NCBI GenBank assembly: GCA_026724425.1
Contig: JAIUCV010000003.1
Span: 59,511,088 to 59,575,087 of the forward strand
Source: Erythrophleum ivorense
Lineage: Eukaryota; Streptophyta; Magnoliopsida; Fabales; Fabaceae
Length of the DNA: 64,000 nt
Direction: 5' to 3'
In this document: positions 35,199 through 48,500 of the stretch, piece by piece
Layout: each line of letters begins with the position of its first letter
Position numbering within the stretch: the first letter of the stretch is position 1
Notes under the pieces: generated by a model
Database searches by the model: none
What the model saw: only the letters and a program-made list of their open reading frames with translations
Told to the model about the DNA's origin: nothing
Program-made: the position numbers and the translations under genes

Positions 35199-35500
35199 TT
35201 TATATGCATTCCTTTACATTCTTATTATTAAATTCTTTAATTAAAACATAACAAATGTATAATTTTTCAATAATAAAATGACAAGTATATAATTTAATTT
35301 ATATGCATTCCTTTACATTCTTATTATTAAATTCCTTAATTAAAATATAACAAATGTATAATTTTTCAATAATAAAATGACAAGTATATAATTTAATTAG
35401 GTCATCGTGCAATTGTTTACAAAAATTTTATATCTGTCATATTTATTATTGAAAAATTATACATTTATTATGTTTTGAATGAAAAACCTTATAATAAAGA
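35199..35500. repeat. AT-rich inverted-repeat element with an internal 99-bp tandem duplication (in CSN8 intron 4)
   Basis: Copies 35199-35297 and 35298-35396 are nearly identical (a few transitions). The inverse of part of the unit follows at about 35440-35490, so the whole is a hairpin element whose left arm was duplicated. It belongs to the same family as 39672-39832 and 53295-53500 (shared words AATTAAAATATRACAAGTGT and ATAATTTTTYAATAATA). Confidence 0.7.
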
Positions 35501-38033
35501 AATAAGTAAATATATATAAGTTTTTTCCTTCTTAAAATGGGGGTTTCTCCCTTGATGACCCTAAAATTTATGCTTATTTCCTTGCCTTTCCCTGAAACCC
35601 CCCATTCCAACCAGTTAGAAATCCTTTTAACCAACGAAAAAAAAAGAACCCAACTTTCTTCAACCCTAAACAAATTTTTTGTCAATTTCAAAACCTAAAC
35701 TCATTTCATGTAGCGAATGGACAGACTCTCACCGTCATCAATGCCAACACAAAAAATTCTGAAAAGAACTGTTTGTATAATCACTGAAGTTGGAGTGTGT
35801 CATATTGGGCCATTTTAAAGCTGGAGCATTTTATTGATAAAACATAAACACCACCAGAACAAGGACATTTGCCAGTTTTCAAACTACGACTCTAGTGTGA
35901 ATGATGTAGGACAAAGATGATGAATCTCAGAAGCTACTTTTATAGGCTATGGCCTGTATAACTTTAATCTGCATGCTGATGTTCTGTAATGTTTACATCC
36001 AAGGCATGAGAAAGGATTGCATTTCTCTTACTTTTAAGTCCCAGTGTCACCATTATACTCTCTTCTCAGCAATATAATTTCTTCATACACCCAAAAGGAA
36101 AAAAAGAAAACAAATTTGAAGCAAAGACAGAATAGCACAATGAGTCAGGGACATTTTTAATCGGTGAGTTTGATCCTTTTAAACAGAGGCAATGCTTACT
36201 TGTCCCAAAATGGGAGGCACGAAAGTATGAGTCTGCATTCATGCTTTCACAATATATCCAAATAATGCCCACAAATTTTAAATATAAGGTTGCTGTTGGG
36301 CGTTTGAAATGCTGTTTACAATAGCATTGTGATTAGGTCAATCTATAGCAATGCGTCAGAACCAATACGCATTGGAACAGAGGAATTAGATGTTTGAATT
36401 GTTTAATACAGACAAGGAAACATAGATACTTACAATTTGTAGAATCATCCAGGTTTATTCCCAGTAACAAGGCTGCACATTGAATGCTTATTGTAGAATA
36501 AGCAGAGAGAAGCAGCTGAAACATCATCTTCAAGTATATTTCTGCAAAAAGTTTACATGTAACCATTGCTACTGTACCAAACACCTTAGACATGATAGCA
36601 AAAGAGACTTGTGAACTTAAACAATATATGTTTTACAAAAGTTACTTTGGAAGTGGTACATTTTACGCGATTCATGGTATCTAAAGCACCTTTATCTCCA
36701 TTGCATTTTGGCTCAAGAAATTACTCTATTCTTTTACACCCTCTATAGACAAAAAGTATAGGGAAGTCCAATGAAAAAAATACTCTCTGATCTCTGGATC
36801 TTCCAAGTTCTCATACCTCATTCAGAACATATTTTTCAGATCTTTTGATATCCATTGAAGTTATCAATTTTTAGTTTGAAAGTGTACTATACAGTCAAGT
36901 CATGTGTTCAAACTTGACAAGTCACATGTCCATGTTGACACATATATTTCCACAACCCTAATCTCTATGCCTCACATAATAGCTAGCCTATCACTATATC
37001 AAGGTTTTAAATTGTGTTTGCAGTTGCAGTGATTACGGGAAAATGTGACAAACTGAGAAGAAATAAAGCTGTTGTGGTTTACAATCACACTCCTGATACA
37101 TTTGCAAAACCTACCGCAACAATATTGGGATGCAAAATGTGGTTGTAGCCACAATTTATAACCCTACACTATACACTGCAGAAGACTAAAATTAACTTTT
37201 TTTTTTTTTTAAGAAGACTAATGATACTTTGATATGGAGTGAAACATTCACATTGTCTACTATCAACAACTGTAATGGTTAAGGTTAAAGCAAATATTAA
37301 CATCTTAATACAGTCGAAGTGTAAGATAATGACTTCAATCTCAACTGTTCAATAACGTTGATATATACATTTCACGATATGCAAGAAGCAATTCAAGAGC
37401 ACAGATGAAGCGAGCACAAATGTTTTCAGAAGGATTTTTTTTTTCCCTATTGATATCAAATTTGGCCATCGCTTTTATATAACAAAAACATATCTGGGTC
37501 AGATGAAGTTCTATCAGAAGCATTCAAAGATAATGAAAATATTAACCAAACAAAATCCTTATGTACTAACAATTAAACATTTAATATCATGAAGATGGGT
37601 GAAGATCTCTTCACTGGACACAATCCACGTCCCTTTTTACTCCTAATTCACCAATTAAAAAAAAATTAGCTTCTTGCTCCTTTTTCTAATGAATAGGATC
37701 AAACCATAATTCTTTGCCATAAGTATGCTTAAAATTCAGGGTGTAGATACAAGAGTTCCCTTATAACTGTTAAAAAAGTTGTGACCTTAAAGCTTGCCTG
37801 AAAATACAGCAACGAGGTCATGGAGCTCCTGACTCCTCTCAAACCCACGTAAAGCCTCATGCACTCCTCCAGTCACGTGTCCATAGTTTCCGACCAATTT
37901 TCCATGCTGTAATTACTGCTGGCTGGTTTTCTTTGATTGAATAAGGTATTGATTTCCAAAGAAAACAAGCACTATTACTGCAATATCACCACATCAAATA
38001 TGAATCCCCAATTGGCTAATAATAATAATAATT

Positions 38034-38064
38034 TTATATATATGTATATATATATATATATATA
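38034..38064. repeat. (TA)n microsatellite in CSN8 pseudogene intron 2
   Basis: TA-rich run with one interruption (ATATGTATATA), within the 743-bp intron between exons 2 and 3. Confidence 0.8.
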
Positions 38065-39002
38065 TGAATCCCCAAAACAACAACAATGCAAAACACAAAC
38101 AACTGCAACCTTACAGAATATTGTACTTAGCAAACCAACAAAACTTCAAAACAATAAGTGACAGCTGCATAACAGGAATTATTTTGGCAGCAATAGGTCA
38201 AACAGCATTTCCTCTTAAAACCTATAGACTCCCAAAAAAAATAAAATAAAATAAAGAAGAAAATGACTACCTTATCTAAGAAGCATAAACATTGACACAA
38301 ACACAAGATACAACAACACGGCACAGAATAAATATATATTAAACCAATTATACAAATACAAAAGTATTTATATATAAAAGTGATAAAGCATCAACTAGTA
38401 TATTTTGAAAAAAAAAAAAGAGAGAGTAAATAATAAGCCTAGTATGCGTGAAAACATGATTAGTAAGCATCTGACAAGCGTCAACTTAAAATGTAACATT
38501 TTTTGGACCCTAAGAATATCATATAGAGGTGTTCAACTGGGGATGTTGTCAACACTAGCAGGATCACAGCTCTTTTTAATGAAGTGTGTCTGCTTCATAG
38601 GCACGACACCTATGAGACAAAAACACCAGCAGACTCAAGTGGGACTGACACTTTGTGCTGTTCATCAAAGCCCAATACAAAAATTTGTCATAACAAGCAA
38701 CAAGAATAGGTTAAATTCACAGGTCATCAACATAAATGTAAGCCACAAGATGAATCGCCTAGGGCCATTCGTCATGATAAGCAATTCCTTTAGCTGCAAC
38801 CTGGTCAATTTAGAGGAGGAAAAAGAAAAATGGGAAGTATTCAGGATCAAAATCAACGATGGTTTAAATGATAGTGCGCAAATAAAAGAGATAAGGAAAC
38901 AGGGTAGAGCACAACCTGAAGCATGAGGCTATTGTAGATATTGGGAAGCTTATCATAGGATTTGGGTGCCAGGACCTCAGAGAGGGTGGTGGGGAAATCC
39001 AT

Positions 39003-39671
39003 GGCCACAACTCGGTTTGCGTTCCGAACTCAGTGAGTCATGTTGCTCTGTGTTTATATTATAAAAACAATATTAGAAGGATAATTTTTTATTTTAAAAT
39101 AAAATCAAATTATAGATTTTTTTTGGAAAATATACATTTATTTTAAAATTAAAAATATGATTAAATTTTTCTAAAAAACAATATTAATTTTTATAAAAAA
39201 ATATTTTTAAAAAATGTTTATTTTACTATCATTTATTTTAGTTCAAAAATTATAAATTTAATTATTTTAAAATTTTATTAAATTTAAGACAAGGCTTATA
39301 TTTATTAAAATATATTTAATATAAATTTTATTCTTGAAATTAAATTATTATTTATAAATTATTTAAATTTTAAAAATTATTTTTAATATATTCTTTGTTT
39401 TTAATAATTTTTATCAAATAATTTTATAATTTTTTAAATATATGTTTAATATTTGGTATATTATATAAATTATATATAGAAATATTTTGATTAAAATAAA
39501 TATAATTGTACTTTATCTTTTATTGTAGAAAAGAAAAGTATAGCACATATTTTAATTTTAAATAAGAGGAATATATACTTTTAAAATAGAAGAGAGAGCC
39601 ATCAAATTTAAACATTTCTCAAGAGAAACTAATTCATCCATATGAGAAAGGAAAAAACTTATATGTAATTT
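39003..39671. other. AT-rich spacer upstream of the CSN8 pseudogene
   Basis: Only the first 60 bases are not AT-rich and may be the relic of the leader. The rest is extremely AT-rich with no gene. Confidence 0.4.
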
Positions 39672-39832
39672 CTTATATTTTTATTATTAATTTTTTTAAT
39701 TAAAATATGATAAGTATATAATTTTTTAATAATAGTAAAACAAGTGCATGACTTCTTAATTAAATTATACACTTATCAAAAAATTATATATACATTATAT
39801 TTTAATTAAAAAATCCAATAATAAAAATATAA
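39672..39832. repeat. AT-rich inverted-repeat element, second copy of the 35.2-kb family
   Basis: The left arm TTATATTTTTATTATTAATT and the inverse of the right arm (TTATATTTTTATTATTGGAT) pair over most of the element. The inner words AATTAAAATATGATAAGTAT match the copies at 35.2 and 53.3 kb. Confidence 0.6.
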
Positions 39833-40327
39833 GAAACAGCAAAAGTTTGATCCTATAAAAAAAATCACCCTTTAACCTCATATAAATTAGGAGTGAGATA
39901 TCATCTATTTTTTTTATTAAACTTCCAATAATCAGAGATGATTTTCTCTCTTATCCAATTCTACACTAATAATGTCCCAACTTACTCTCTTCAAAATCTC
40001 CAGTCAAGTCTAAATTTAACTATTGAATGTTTAAAAGTTAGTGGGATAAGTGAGTTAACAATCTTAACTCATCCCCCACATCTTAATCTCCATCTTACTC
40101 CTAGTTGGGTGGTTTGGTTTGAATTATATTATTTCTTTTCTTTTCTTAAATTCTTTCAACTTGTCTTTAAAGGATTAATTGAAAATTTCATCCTTCAATC
40201 TCACCGTACCTTTATTTATAACGTTGCAACATTTAACTAGGGAAAAATGGATATAATTTATTTTTTATTAAGTTTTTAAAGAAAAATTAATCATTTAGTC
40301 TTCATAATTTATTTATATTTTTAACTA

Positions 40328-40969
40328 AGGCTGTTTATGGGTAGGGCCAGATCGGACATCTAATATGCCCGATACTCGACTCTATTAAGACATCAGGCTT
40401 GTTTTTATCTCCCTGGTCTGACCCGAACAAGCTCGATTTTATGTTAGGTTAAGGTCACCCAGGATTTTTTTTTATGAACTGATACTTGTAATATAAAAAT
40501 ATTTTTTTGCAAACTCATAAGCATATACTTCAAAATAATAGGTTTTTAGAACCTTTATGTTTTTATTAATAATAAAAAAATAACTTGGTATTAGCTATAC
40601 TAAAATAATTAGCTTTAAGTAAACACATGTATTTTCATTATTCAACAAAAGAAATATCAGTAAGTATGCACATCAATAATAAAAACAATTAAGAAATAGA
40701 GAGGGTTTAGGTAGATAATGAAAGTTGCAGCATGTAAAGAGAATCAGATAAAATAAAAATAAAAAAATATATAAGATGACAATATATTAATAACTAAAAA
40801 AAATAACTATTATGGCAAGTTTGGCAAAATATATCTTCGTTCGTAGCCCAACTCGACCCAATATAGTTTTGTTTAAAATTCTACCTATTTATATTTTTGG
40901 CCCGACCCAATTAGGTTAGGTTAGGACGGGCCCCTAAAGCCAATCGGGCCAATGAACACCCCTGTTTTT
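40328..40969. repeat. Non-autonomous element, GGTGTTCA/GGGCC type
   Basis: The left end GGCTGTTTATGGGTAGGGCC and the inverse of the right end (GGGGTGTTCATTGGCCCG) resemble each other and the element at 6349-6821. The ends are rich in CCCGA/TCGGG words around an AT-rich core. Confidence 0.45.
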
Positions 40970-41073
40970 AATTAGTCTCAATACTTTTTTTTTAATTCAA
41001 AGCAATCTTTATTCTTTTTAAATGCTTAAAATTTAGTTTTCACTAATCTCATTCCATTTATCACCCTACCCCA

Positions 41074-41911
41074 AAACCAATCAACCATGCATATCTGAGT
41101 TGCCCAAGCTGCACCTTGCCTCCAATGCAAGTAGATCATTTGATACACCATCTTCAACCTTTCAAGACACCAATCCCAATCCCAGGACTAATAGCTTCCA
41201 TAATAACCAAGTTAGGAATTTAATATAAAGCATACCACCAATAGTCTTTGCATCATCTTTTAGGTTTCCAACAAAATATTGTCAAAGAATAACAAACAAA
41301 ACCCAACAAAAATTGTTACCAACAAGAAAGCAAATGAAAATAAGAACATAACAAACCATGAAACAACAAACCAGAATAATAAAGAAAACTTTATCAATTA
41401 ATACCATATCACCTAAAGCACTGGTAGCCTTAAAAGAATCACACATCAAAATCTTAGTAAGAGGAGATGGTGGCAAAGAAACCCATCTAATAGGGCACAT
41501 CTTAGGCATTAACTACAATCCAATCAATAGCTCTATTATCTTAGTGCAAATCTAAGGAGAGAGAAGCACAAGAAAATGAATTCTTCAAGCTAATGATGTC
41601 ATGCAAAAGCTTAGCACAAATCCAGTTACAACCATTCAGCTTGCACTTTCACATTGCAAGTTCTTTTACAATATTTTGCTAAAAGCCCAAAAAGATGCTG
41701 CAAAGAATATTGGTGGTAAGCATTATGTTAAAGCATGTTTTACTCTAAAGTTTTTGTTCTAGCAAATACAAATTCCTAACTTGGGTACTATGGAAGTCGT
41801 TAGGGCTAGAGCTAGTGTCTAGAGAGGATGAAGATGGCGGATCAGAGGATCTACTTGCATAAGAAGCAAGGTGCTACTTGAGCAACGCATAGATGCATGG
41901 TTGATTGGTTT
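41074..41911. repeat. Large imperfect inverted repeat (arms about 215 and 250 bp)
   Basis: The left arm 41074-41289, read on the minus strand, matches the right arm 41661-41911 read on the plus strand in order. Shared blocks are TTGACAATATTTTG/TTTACAATATTTTG, AAAAGATGMTGCAAAGAMTA, TTGGTGGTAWGC, AATTCCTAACTTGG, ACTATGGAAG, TTGAAGATGG, GATCTACTTGCAT, AAGGTGC and ATGCATGGTTGATTGGTTT. The right arm carries about 36 extra bases. The 370-bp spacer is unique. Transcription would give a long hairpin. No protein family recognised. Confidence 0.75.
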
Positions 41912-41949
41912 CAGGTGCAAATTAGATCTTCTACATTCATGCATTCATA

Positions 41950-42655
41950 TAATTCTCAAAATTAGACTAGATCAGTTAATTTGACCAGTCATATCAAGAA
42001 CCAGTTCTTAATCTTGTTTGATTGGTCCAAAAAATCAATTAGTTAAAGAACAAGTTGAACATGTAAAAAATTAGTCTAAATCAATTTGAAATTTTTTTAA
42101 AAAGATTTTTTTATATAATAGAATAGTTTATTTTGAATAAATTTAAAAAAATAAAAAATAAAAAGAACTACAAAAAATAAGAGATTGAAACAGAGAGAAA
42201 TGAAAAAAAATATGAGAAAAACAAAATGTGCATATTTGGTTTTTTTTTTGTTTTTACTTTTTATTATGCCTCATCTCATAGTATTACTTCTTTCAACTAT
42301 TAAGGTGTTAGACTAAAATTGCCATTTATTTTTTGGCTCTTTTTAAATTTTTTTAATGATAAATGAAATCTTAATATAATTTAAAATTTTTAAAAATTTA
42401 ATATTAAATACTCTTAACTTTTAATCACAAGTAACTTTTTGCTCTTAATTAAAAAATGATTTGTCTAATATTTTAAAAAATATTAAATTAGTAATTAAAT
42501 ATTTAAAATTTACTAATATTTATTCATTATATTAAAATTTTAATATATATAATTTTTTAAAAATATATTTAATTATTACTAATTAACTACAATTTGATCA
42601 ATGAATTGTAAATCAATATCTCCATCGATTCAATGATCGATCTGATTTTAAAAAT
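41950..42655. repeat. Diverged inverted-end element (GATCRGTTWA type)
   Basis: The left end CTCAAAATTAGACTAGATCA and the inverse of the right end (TTTTAAAATCAGATCGATCA) match. The subterminal words resemble the plant repeat family that ends in CCGGTCCGGTTTTAAAAACATTG. A related copy lies at 54177-54606. Confidence 0.42.
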
Positions 42656-45578
42656 ATTATACATTCATGTATTTAGAGAGAAATAATGACATAAAAATAT
42701 AAGAGTGTATATGAGGCCCCTTTTTCCTTTTTACATATATTCTCTTTTTTCTATTTATCTCTCTCCAAATATATTATATACATTTAATTTGTGAATGTAA
42801 AAGATCTGGATTGATTTTAGGTGGTGCCACCGTTTCATATTAGGCTTTTTGCCTTTATTATTAGTATTTTTTTGGGACATACGTGGCAACATCATCCTTG
42901 TTTAGTCTAATTAGCTTAGTTAATATAAAATAAATGGACTTATAATTGTGGAAATTAAATCTTAAAAGCTTGAAAATTATAAGAACTGCTTTAAGAGAAA
43001 AAATTATAAAGAATAACTTAATAATTTAACTAAATCATCAAGACTAAATAATTAATTTTTTCAATTGAAATAATTCATCCTCTATTCACACTCTATTCTG
43101 CTTCGTTAATAACTATATCACCGCACTCTCTTTTTTTCAGAACTCTCACTCAAGCTCTTAGTATTTGGTATAGGGTTATTTAATAAAAATGATAAATAAT
43201 ATTTTTATAATTTAACATTATATAATTAAATGTTTTAAAAAATTCTTCAGCATATCATATTTTTTGAGCAACGAGATAATAAACTGATAGAGAAGTTTAC
43301 CTAAAGTTTTATATATTGAGGGCTTGACGATACAGTAATTTTTTTGCTGTTATTAATCAAGGTAATGCTACGAAAAATGTTAGATTTTTCTTAAACTTTG
43401 CAAAAGATAATTTTTTTTTTTCCACGACACATATTAATCTTAAGACAATCCAACAAATTTCAAATTTCCATCTTAAATTTGAAGAGCTCTTTCCCCTCTT
43501 CACTGTCAATGTCTCCAACCTACTGATTGCTGAAATTTCTTTGATTTGTTTCTTATAATGCAACCAATTTTCTTCTTACATATATTAATAAGAAAATTAC
43601 ACGGAACATAATATTGAAAAAGTAAAATTTGAAGGAAAATTTTAATTAGTTTTTATGGTGAAGACAAAAAAATTAAAGCCATTTATATTTACCTTATTCT
43701 TTTAGATATTATGGTTAGGCACAAATATTCATTTACAAATATTTCACAAACTCTCTTCTTTATTGACTCAGTTTTACATAGCTATTACATTAATAATTTT
43801 GCACAAATGAGTGACTCAAAAATTAAATTGCTATACTCTAATATTTTTTAATCAACCTTGTATTTATAATGTGAGTAACCATATTCATTTACTTCCCAAT
43901 TAATTTACAAATTTAAAAAATTGTTTAGTTTTAAAGGAAAAAAATTTATCTAGATGCAGTGATACAATAGAACCCATACTAATTCTACTTAGGCAACTAT
44001 ATAAGTTTAATAAAATAAATAAATTTTAACTGCACTATTTAAACTTATATAAAGGTGTACATGGACTAAGTTAGACTAAGTCAGATTTCATCTGCATGAT
44101 TTAAAAGAGACAGTAAAATGACAAACTCGAGGCCTAATTTGGCCCAAGTTTAGCTCTATCTAAAGCTGAGCTAAATTAAGCAATGGAGCCACAACAAGGA
44201 TATGCTTTTTCTTTTTTGAAAATTTCAAAATTTTAAAAGTTCATTTTTTTATAATCATTTATCATTTTAGATATATAATCATTTGTTTGAATACAATTTT
44301 GCAAGATTTATATAATAAAAATAAAAAGAATTCAACAAAGGATACAAGAAGAAATTATAGGCATAAAGGGTAAAATTTCAAAAACTAATAACTCAAAATT
44401 TGATAGTTCAAATGATTTTTCTTTTTTCTTTTTTTTTTTCAAATTTTGAGTAATTTTTTTATTATGGACATGATGCAAATCACCACAAAAGCATGCTTAC
44501 TTGCTTATTTTCTCCAATATATATATATATATATTTACTATCTCAATTTTAAATTTTTTACTTTCAAATTTAAAAAATATTTTTTTAATCTTTTTTTATT
44601 TAAATATAATAATTATATCTAGAAAGGACTTAACAAAGGTCTTAACCATTAACTATCTATAATTTGCAAAACATGTTAAAAATCTTGTAGTTAAAATTAT
44701 AAAATTATCATTAAAAAAGAATTTCTTTACATTTTAGTCTTTTTTAAAAAATATTATATAACCCTCCAAGTAGAATTTGGCCAAATTAGTTGGAAAAGAA
44801 AATTTTAATACAATATCTATTATACTCTTATTATAATTATTCAACAATATTAATCTCTTTTTATTATTTTTTTAAAGTAATAATATCATGATCATTTTCT
44901 ATTTATTCTACTCATTTTTATTTTTATTTTTAAAATTCTATGTACCAAACGATTCAAAAACAAAGAAAGTTCCCATCTAAGATCTTACATAAATTCAAAA
45001 ATTTTAAAAAAATTTAAATGGCAAAAATTTCCTAAAGAGATCAAAGAAGAGGATAGAGAGAGGTGCACATACACACATACAACAATAACAATAGATATTT
45101 TCTCATTAGGTGAGGTGGATTACATAAATCAAATGACACTATATAGTTCTCACATGCATGCACACATATCCAAGGAAAAAAAATCTTCCAATATACCTTG
45201 GGATTTTGTTCTCCAAGTTAATAACCAATTGAAGGGAAAAACTCTGCAATAATCTTCCAGAAGGTTTTGAAAAATCCTAATTTCATAAGACCTCTGAAAT
45301 TTTCACTGTTACATTTGCGGGTAAAGAATTGCCCGTGAACCATTCCAAACCCACTCCTCTCCCATGCAAATAAGAATTTGAAAAAAAAAATCAATCTCCA
45401 AACTCAAATTTTCAATCTTCGTTTTACTTTTCTCATCTCTTCCTCAATTTTTTTAAAAAAATTTTTGGCCAACATCTCTTCCTCAAATTAATTAAAGCAA
45501 GGAGAGTAAAGTGAGAATGTGAGTGGACCAAAAACGAAGAAAGGAAAATGATGGTGTGAAGGGGATGATTATCCCTCA
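42656..45578. other. AT-rich intergenic region
   Basis: No coding signal. 44050-44200 starts AAAGGTGTACATGGACTAAG and may be one end of another GGTGTTCA-type element. An (AT)n run lies near 44518-44535. Confidence 0.35.
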
Positions 45579-48500
45579 TCAAACACCAAGTCCATCAAAA
45601 CCACACTGCTTGTCAGTCAGAGATTGCTTCCTTGGACTTACCACGATAGCACAGTTCACAGAGACCTGCACAGTTGAGTTCATGATCATTCATCTACTGC
45701 AGAAAGAGAGCTAATTGATCATTGTTATAGTAATATTACTCATACATTGAATTTTTTATTAAAAAATTTTTTAAAAAAATTTTAGGTAAAAGTTTCTAAT
45801 AAATAAATGCATCAAACTAATGAAAAAAACACGTAAGCATGTGAAATAAACTCTTTTTTAGCAAATCCGATTTTTACAATACTTATTTGTCTCTTTATCA
45901 TGGGTTTTATCTACTTAGAAACTTCTCAAGAAATTATATCTTCTGTTAAAAAAAAAGTAAATAGATTACTTTAACTCGAAGACAAGGCCTCTAATTAAAT
46001 CTTTAAAAGCGTATCAAACTAATATTTTGAGCAGATGATCTATGCAAAGAGTGTTTATCATAGATAAATGTTACGTGCGAATAACATAGATAAATTTTAC
46101 GTGCGAGTTTATCATAGATAAATTTTATGGAGCAATTAAAAGCATTAGAGCTTCATTCATGACTCGACAAAAACGAGGGTAAAGGATGTCACCAATTTAA
46201 AAATAAAAAGGAAGGTAAGGAAAGAGGGAGAGAGGGGCTTATATTGAGGCCAACAAATCCTCTCCTGTACCAGGGAGAAGATTTGTTGGAGAGAGATAGA
46301 GAAAGGAGGAACCTCTTCCTCTTTCTTTCTCTCACATGATTCTCTCCGTCGGATTCTTGAGGAGGTCAGGGAGATCACATCTTCATAAGATAAAGACACA
46401 GGACAGGAGGATGACCCATGTGCCCCACAAACAAGGAAGTCACATGGTAAAGAGTTTTCTTGGCCTAGAAAGAAAAGAGAAATGGCAGCATTATTTGACA
46501 TTTGTAAGTCTGTCTTTAGGTTTGCTCTAACTCTCAAATTTTCACATGAGATAATCAGGGTGATAAAATATTAAAATACTGCTAGTCTAATATAGAATCA
46601 GCATCCATGAAAAATTTAAAAGAAGAAAAAAAAAACACTGGAGAGAAAGAAAAAAATAAAATAAAATAAAATGAAAAAAAAAATCTGACATTAGAGTGAA
46701 CCCTACGGTGATAGCTTAAACTAAAATTAAAAATAATACTGACAAAAGAGTAGGTTCCATGGTGCAGTTTTTATCACTCTAGTTATTGAATCCAGCAATT
46801 GACTGGTGGTTAGGTCCAACGTTTTGTCATTTTCTTTCACGTCTGCACCATCATCCCATCCCAAAAGCTGTTAGCTCTGTATGGAGTGAGATTATTCTAG
46901 GGCATTAAAAATAGGCCAAATAATAATAACTGAATTTTATATGTATTTATTTCTTTTGGTGTGTATTAGCCAGGATCTTCCCATCGCCTTCCTAGACATT
47001 CTTGGTTGCATTTAAAGTAAACATATTCCAGGACACTTTAAATTGATAAAACTTAGGGCCCGTTTGGTAGATAAAAAAATAGGATGCAAATGAAAATAGA
47101 AAGTAAAAAAAGTAATTTTGTTGATAAAAAATGTCCACAATATCTTTACTTTTAATAATTGAATAATTATTATTAGAGAGTATTAAATAATAATTGAATA
47201 ATAATTATTAGAGAGTATTAAATAATAATTAAATAATGATTATAAGAGTAAATTTGTAATTTCCCCCCCTTCCCATCACCTTTTCCTTTTCCTCCTTTGT
47301 TTTCACCTAAACCGAACGGTTAGTTTGGAAATAATACAACTTTTCCTTCTAATACCTTTTTATAGTAAAAGTTTTAAATTTATATTTGGTAATTTGTTTT
47401 TAATAATACTTTTTTCTGTTATATTTTGTCATCACTTGTGTTTTAAAATAAGCACTGAAAGAAACTTCTGAGAATTTTCGGACTTGTCAATAATATGAAA
47501 TAGATAAAAGCTTTCTTTGTATTACATGCTAATATCAATACTGTTTATTTAATTTCTATTAATGATTTTGTACTTCTAAAAACCCACAATAGTTTTAATC
47601 AAACAGTATGAAAGTCACATAAGCTTTTATTATATTTTTACCATAAAAGATTTTACATGTCATTTCACACCAAACAGTTAACAACTTTATAAAAGCCACG
47701 AAAATTTATCCTCAAACCAGGCCTAAATATTTAGATTAAAGAATTCTGCTTGTATTTGTATCTTTTATGTGTATTCTCGGATATATTTTTAGATAGGCTG
47801 TTTGCTCCTAAATGACCCCATAGCTAGGTCAAATTAATTTAAAAAACACTTTCAGCCAAAAAAAAAAAAAGAGTTAATAAAAAAAACACTAGCATGCTCA
47901 CACAAGTGTTCATTAATAATAGATAAGTTGTTTCTGACTATAAAATTTATCCCATCGGAATAATGCAAACACAAATTATCTGTATCTAGATTCTATACAA
48001 TATCTCCCCTCAACCCTATTTAATTATTTTAAAAAAACAAAATGTTAAAATTAGGAATTTTTGATTATTTCACCGTAGTAATAAAATTAAAAAAGAGAGT
48101 CCACAGAACAACGTCAAGAAAATAACAAAACATAGCAACGAGACTACTGGAATGTCTTCCTACTATAAAACATATAGACAAATGCATAAAAGAGCGTAAA
48201 AATAAAGCACTATTACCAATCTCTTATTCGTTTTTGAGAGCCTTTTTGTACGACTTTTGTTTTACAGTTTAATAATTTATAGGAAGAAAAAAGTTAAGCA
48301 CGAGAACAAGGATAAGACCCCAACAATGATAAATTTATATGACATCAGTAATAAAATAGGAAATAAAAATATCACTTCTCAAATTGAAATTGAAAGATAC
48401 CAAGCCAAACCACAAAATATGTGAACGTGATTCAGGGTGATGCAGCAGAAACCGTCAAAGAAAATGTACATTCAAGAAGAAGGTTCATCAATTCAAAGTA

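Larger units (their letters stand above)
34646..39002 (-). pseudogene. CSN8: COP9 signalosome subunit 8 (CSN8) copy, disrupted, five exons
   Basis: Exons on the minus strand: 38916-39002 (MDFPTTLSEVLAPKSYDKLP, start at 39002), 38721-38800, 37798-37977, 36434-36541 and 34646-34782. All junctions keep matching phases, and four recognisable blocks (IYNSLMLQ, FLWKSIP, MFQLLLSAYSTI, KLDSSKLQHLTEYV) identify CSN8, the PCI-domain subunit of the nuclear COP9 signalosome (deneddylation of cullins, light signalling). Lesions: TAG at 38759-38761 where Tyr is expected after 'DEWP'; a 2-nt loss near 37870/37871 in exon 3, shifting the frame; and three single-base losses in exon 5 (about 34700-34750) that together restore frame but scramble about 15 residues. 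Intron 3 begins with GC. Spliced length is 592 nt; adding back the five lost bases gives 198 codons plus stop, against about 197 aa in Arabidopsis. Introns are retained, so this is a duplicated, not processed, pseudogene. A functional copy is expected elsewhere. Confidence 0.85.

Noticed and set aside
38405..38926. 173-aa plus-strand ORF
   Set aside because: It runs antisense across CSN8 exon 2 and its flanking introns and has no recognisable domain.
46157..46537. 126-aa minus-strand ORF inside the LEA2 intron
   Set aside because: Low-complexity and resembling no family. It lies within a spliced intron and shows no splice or start context.
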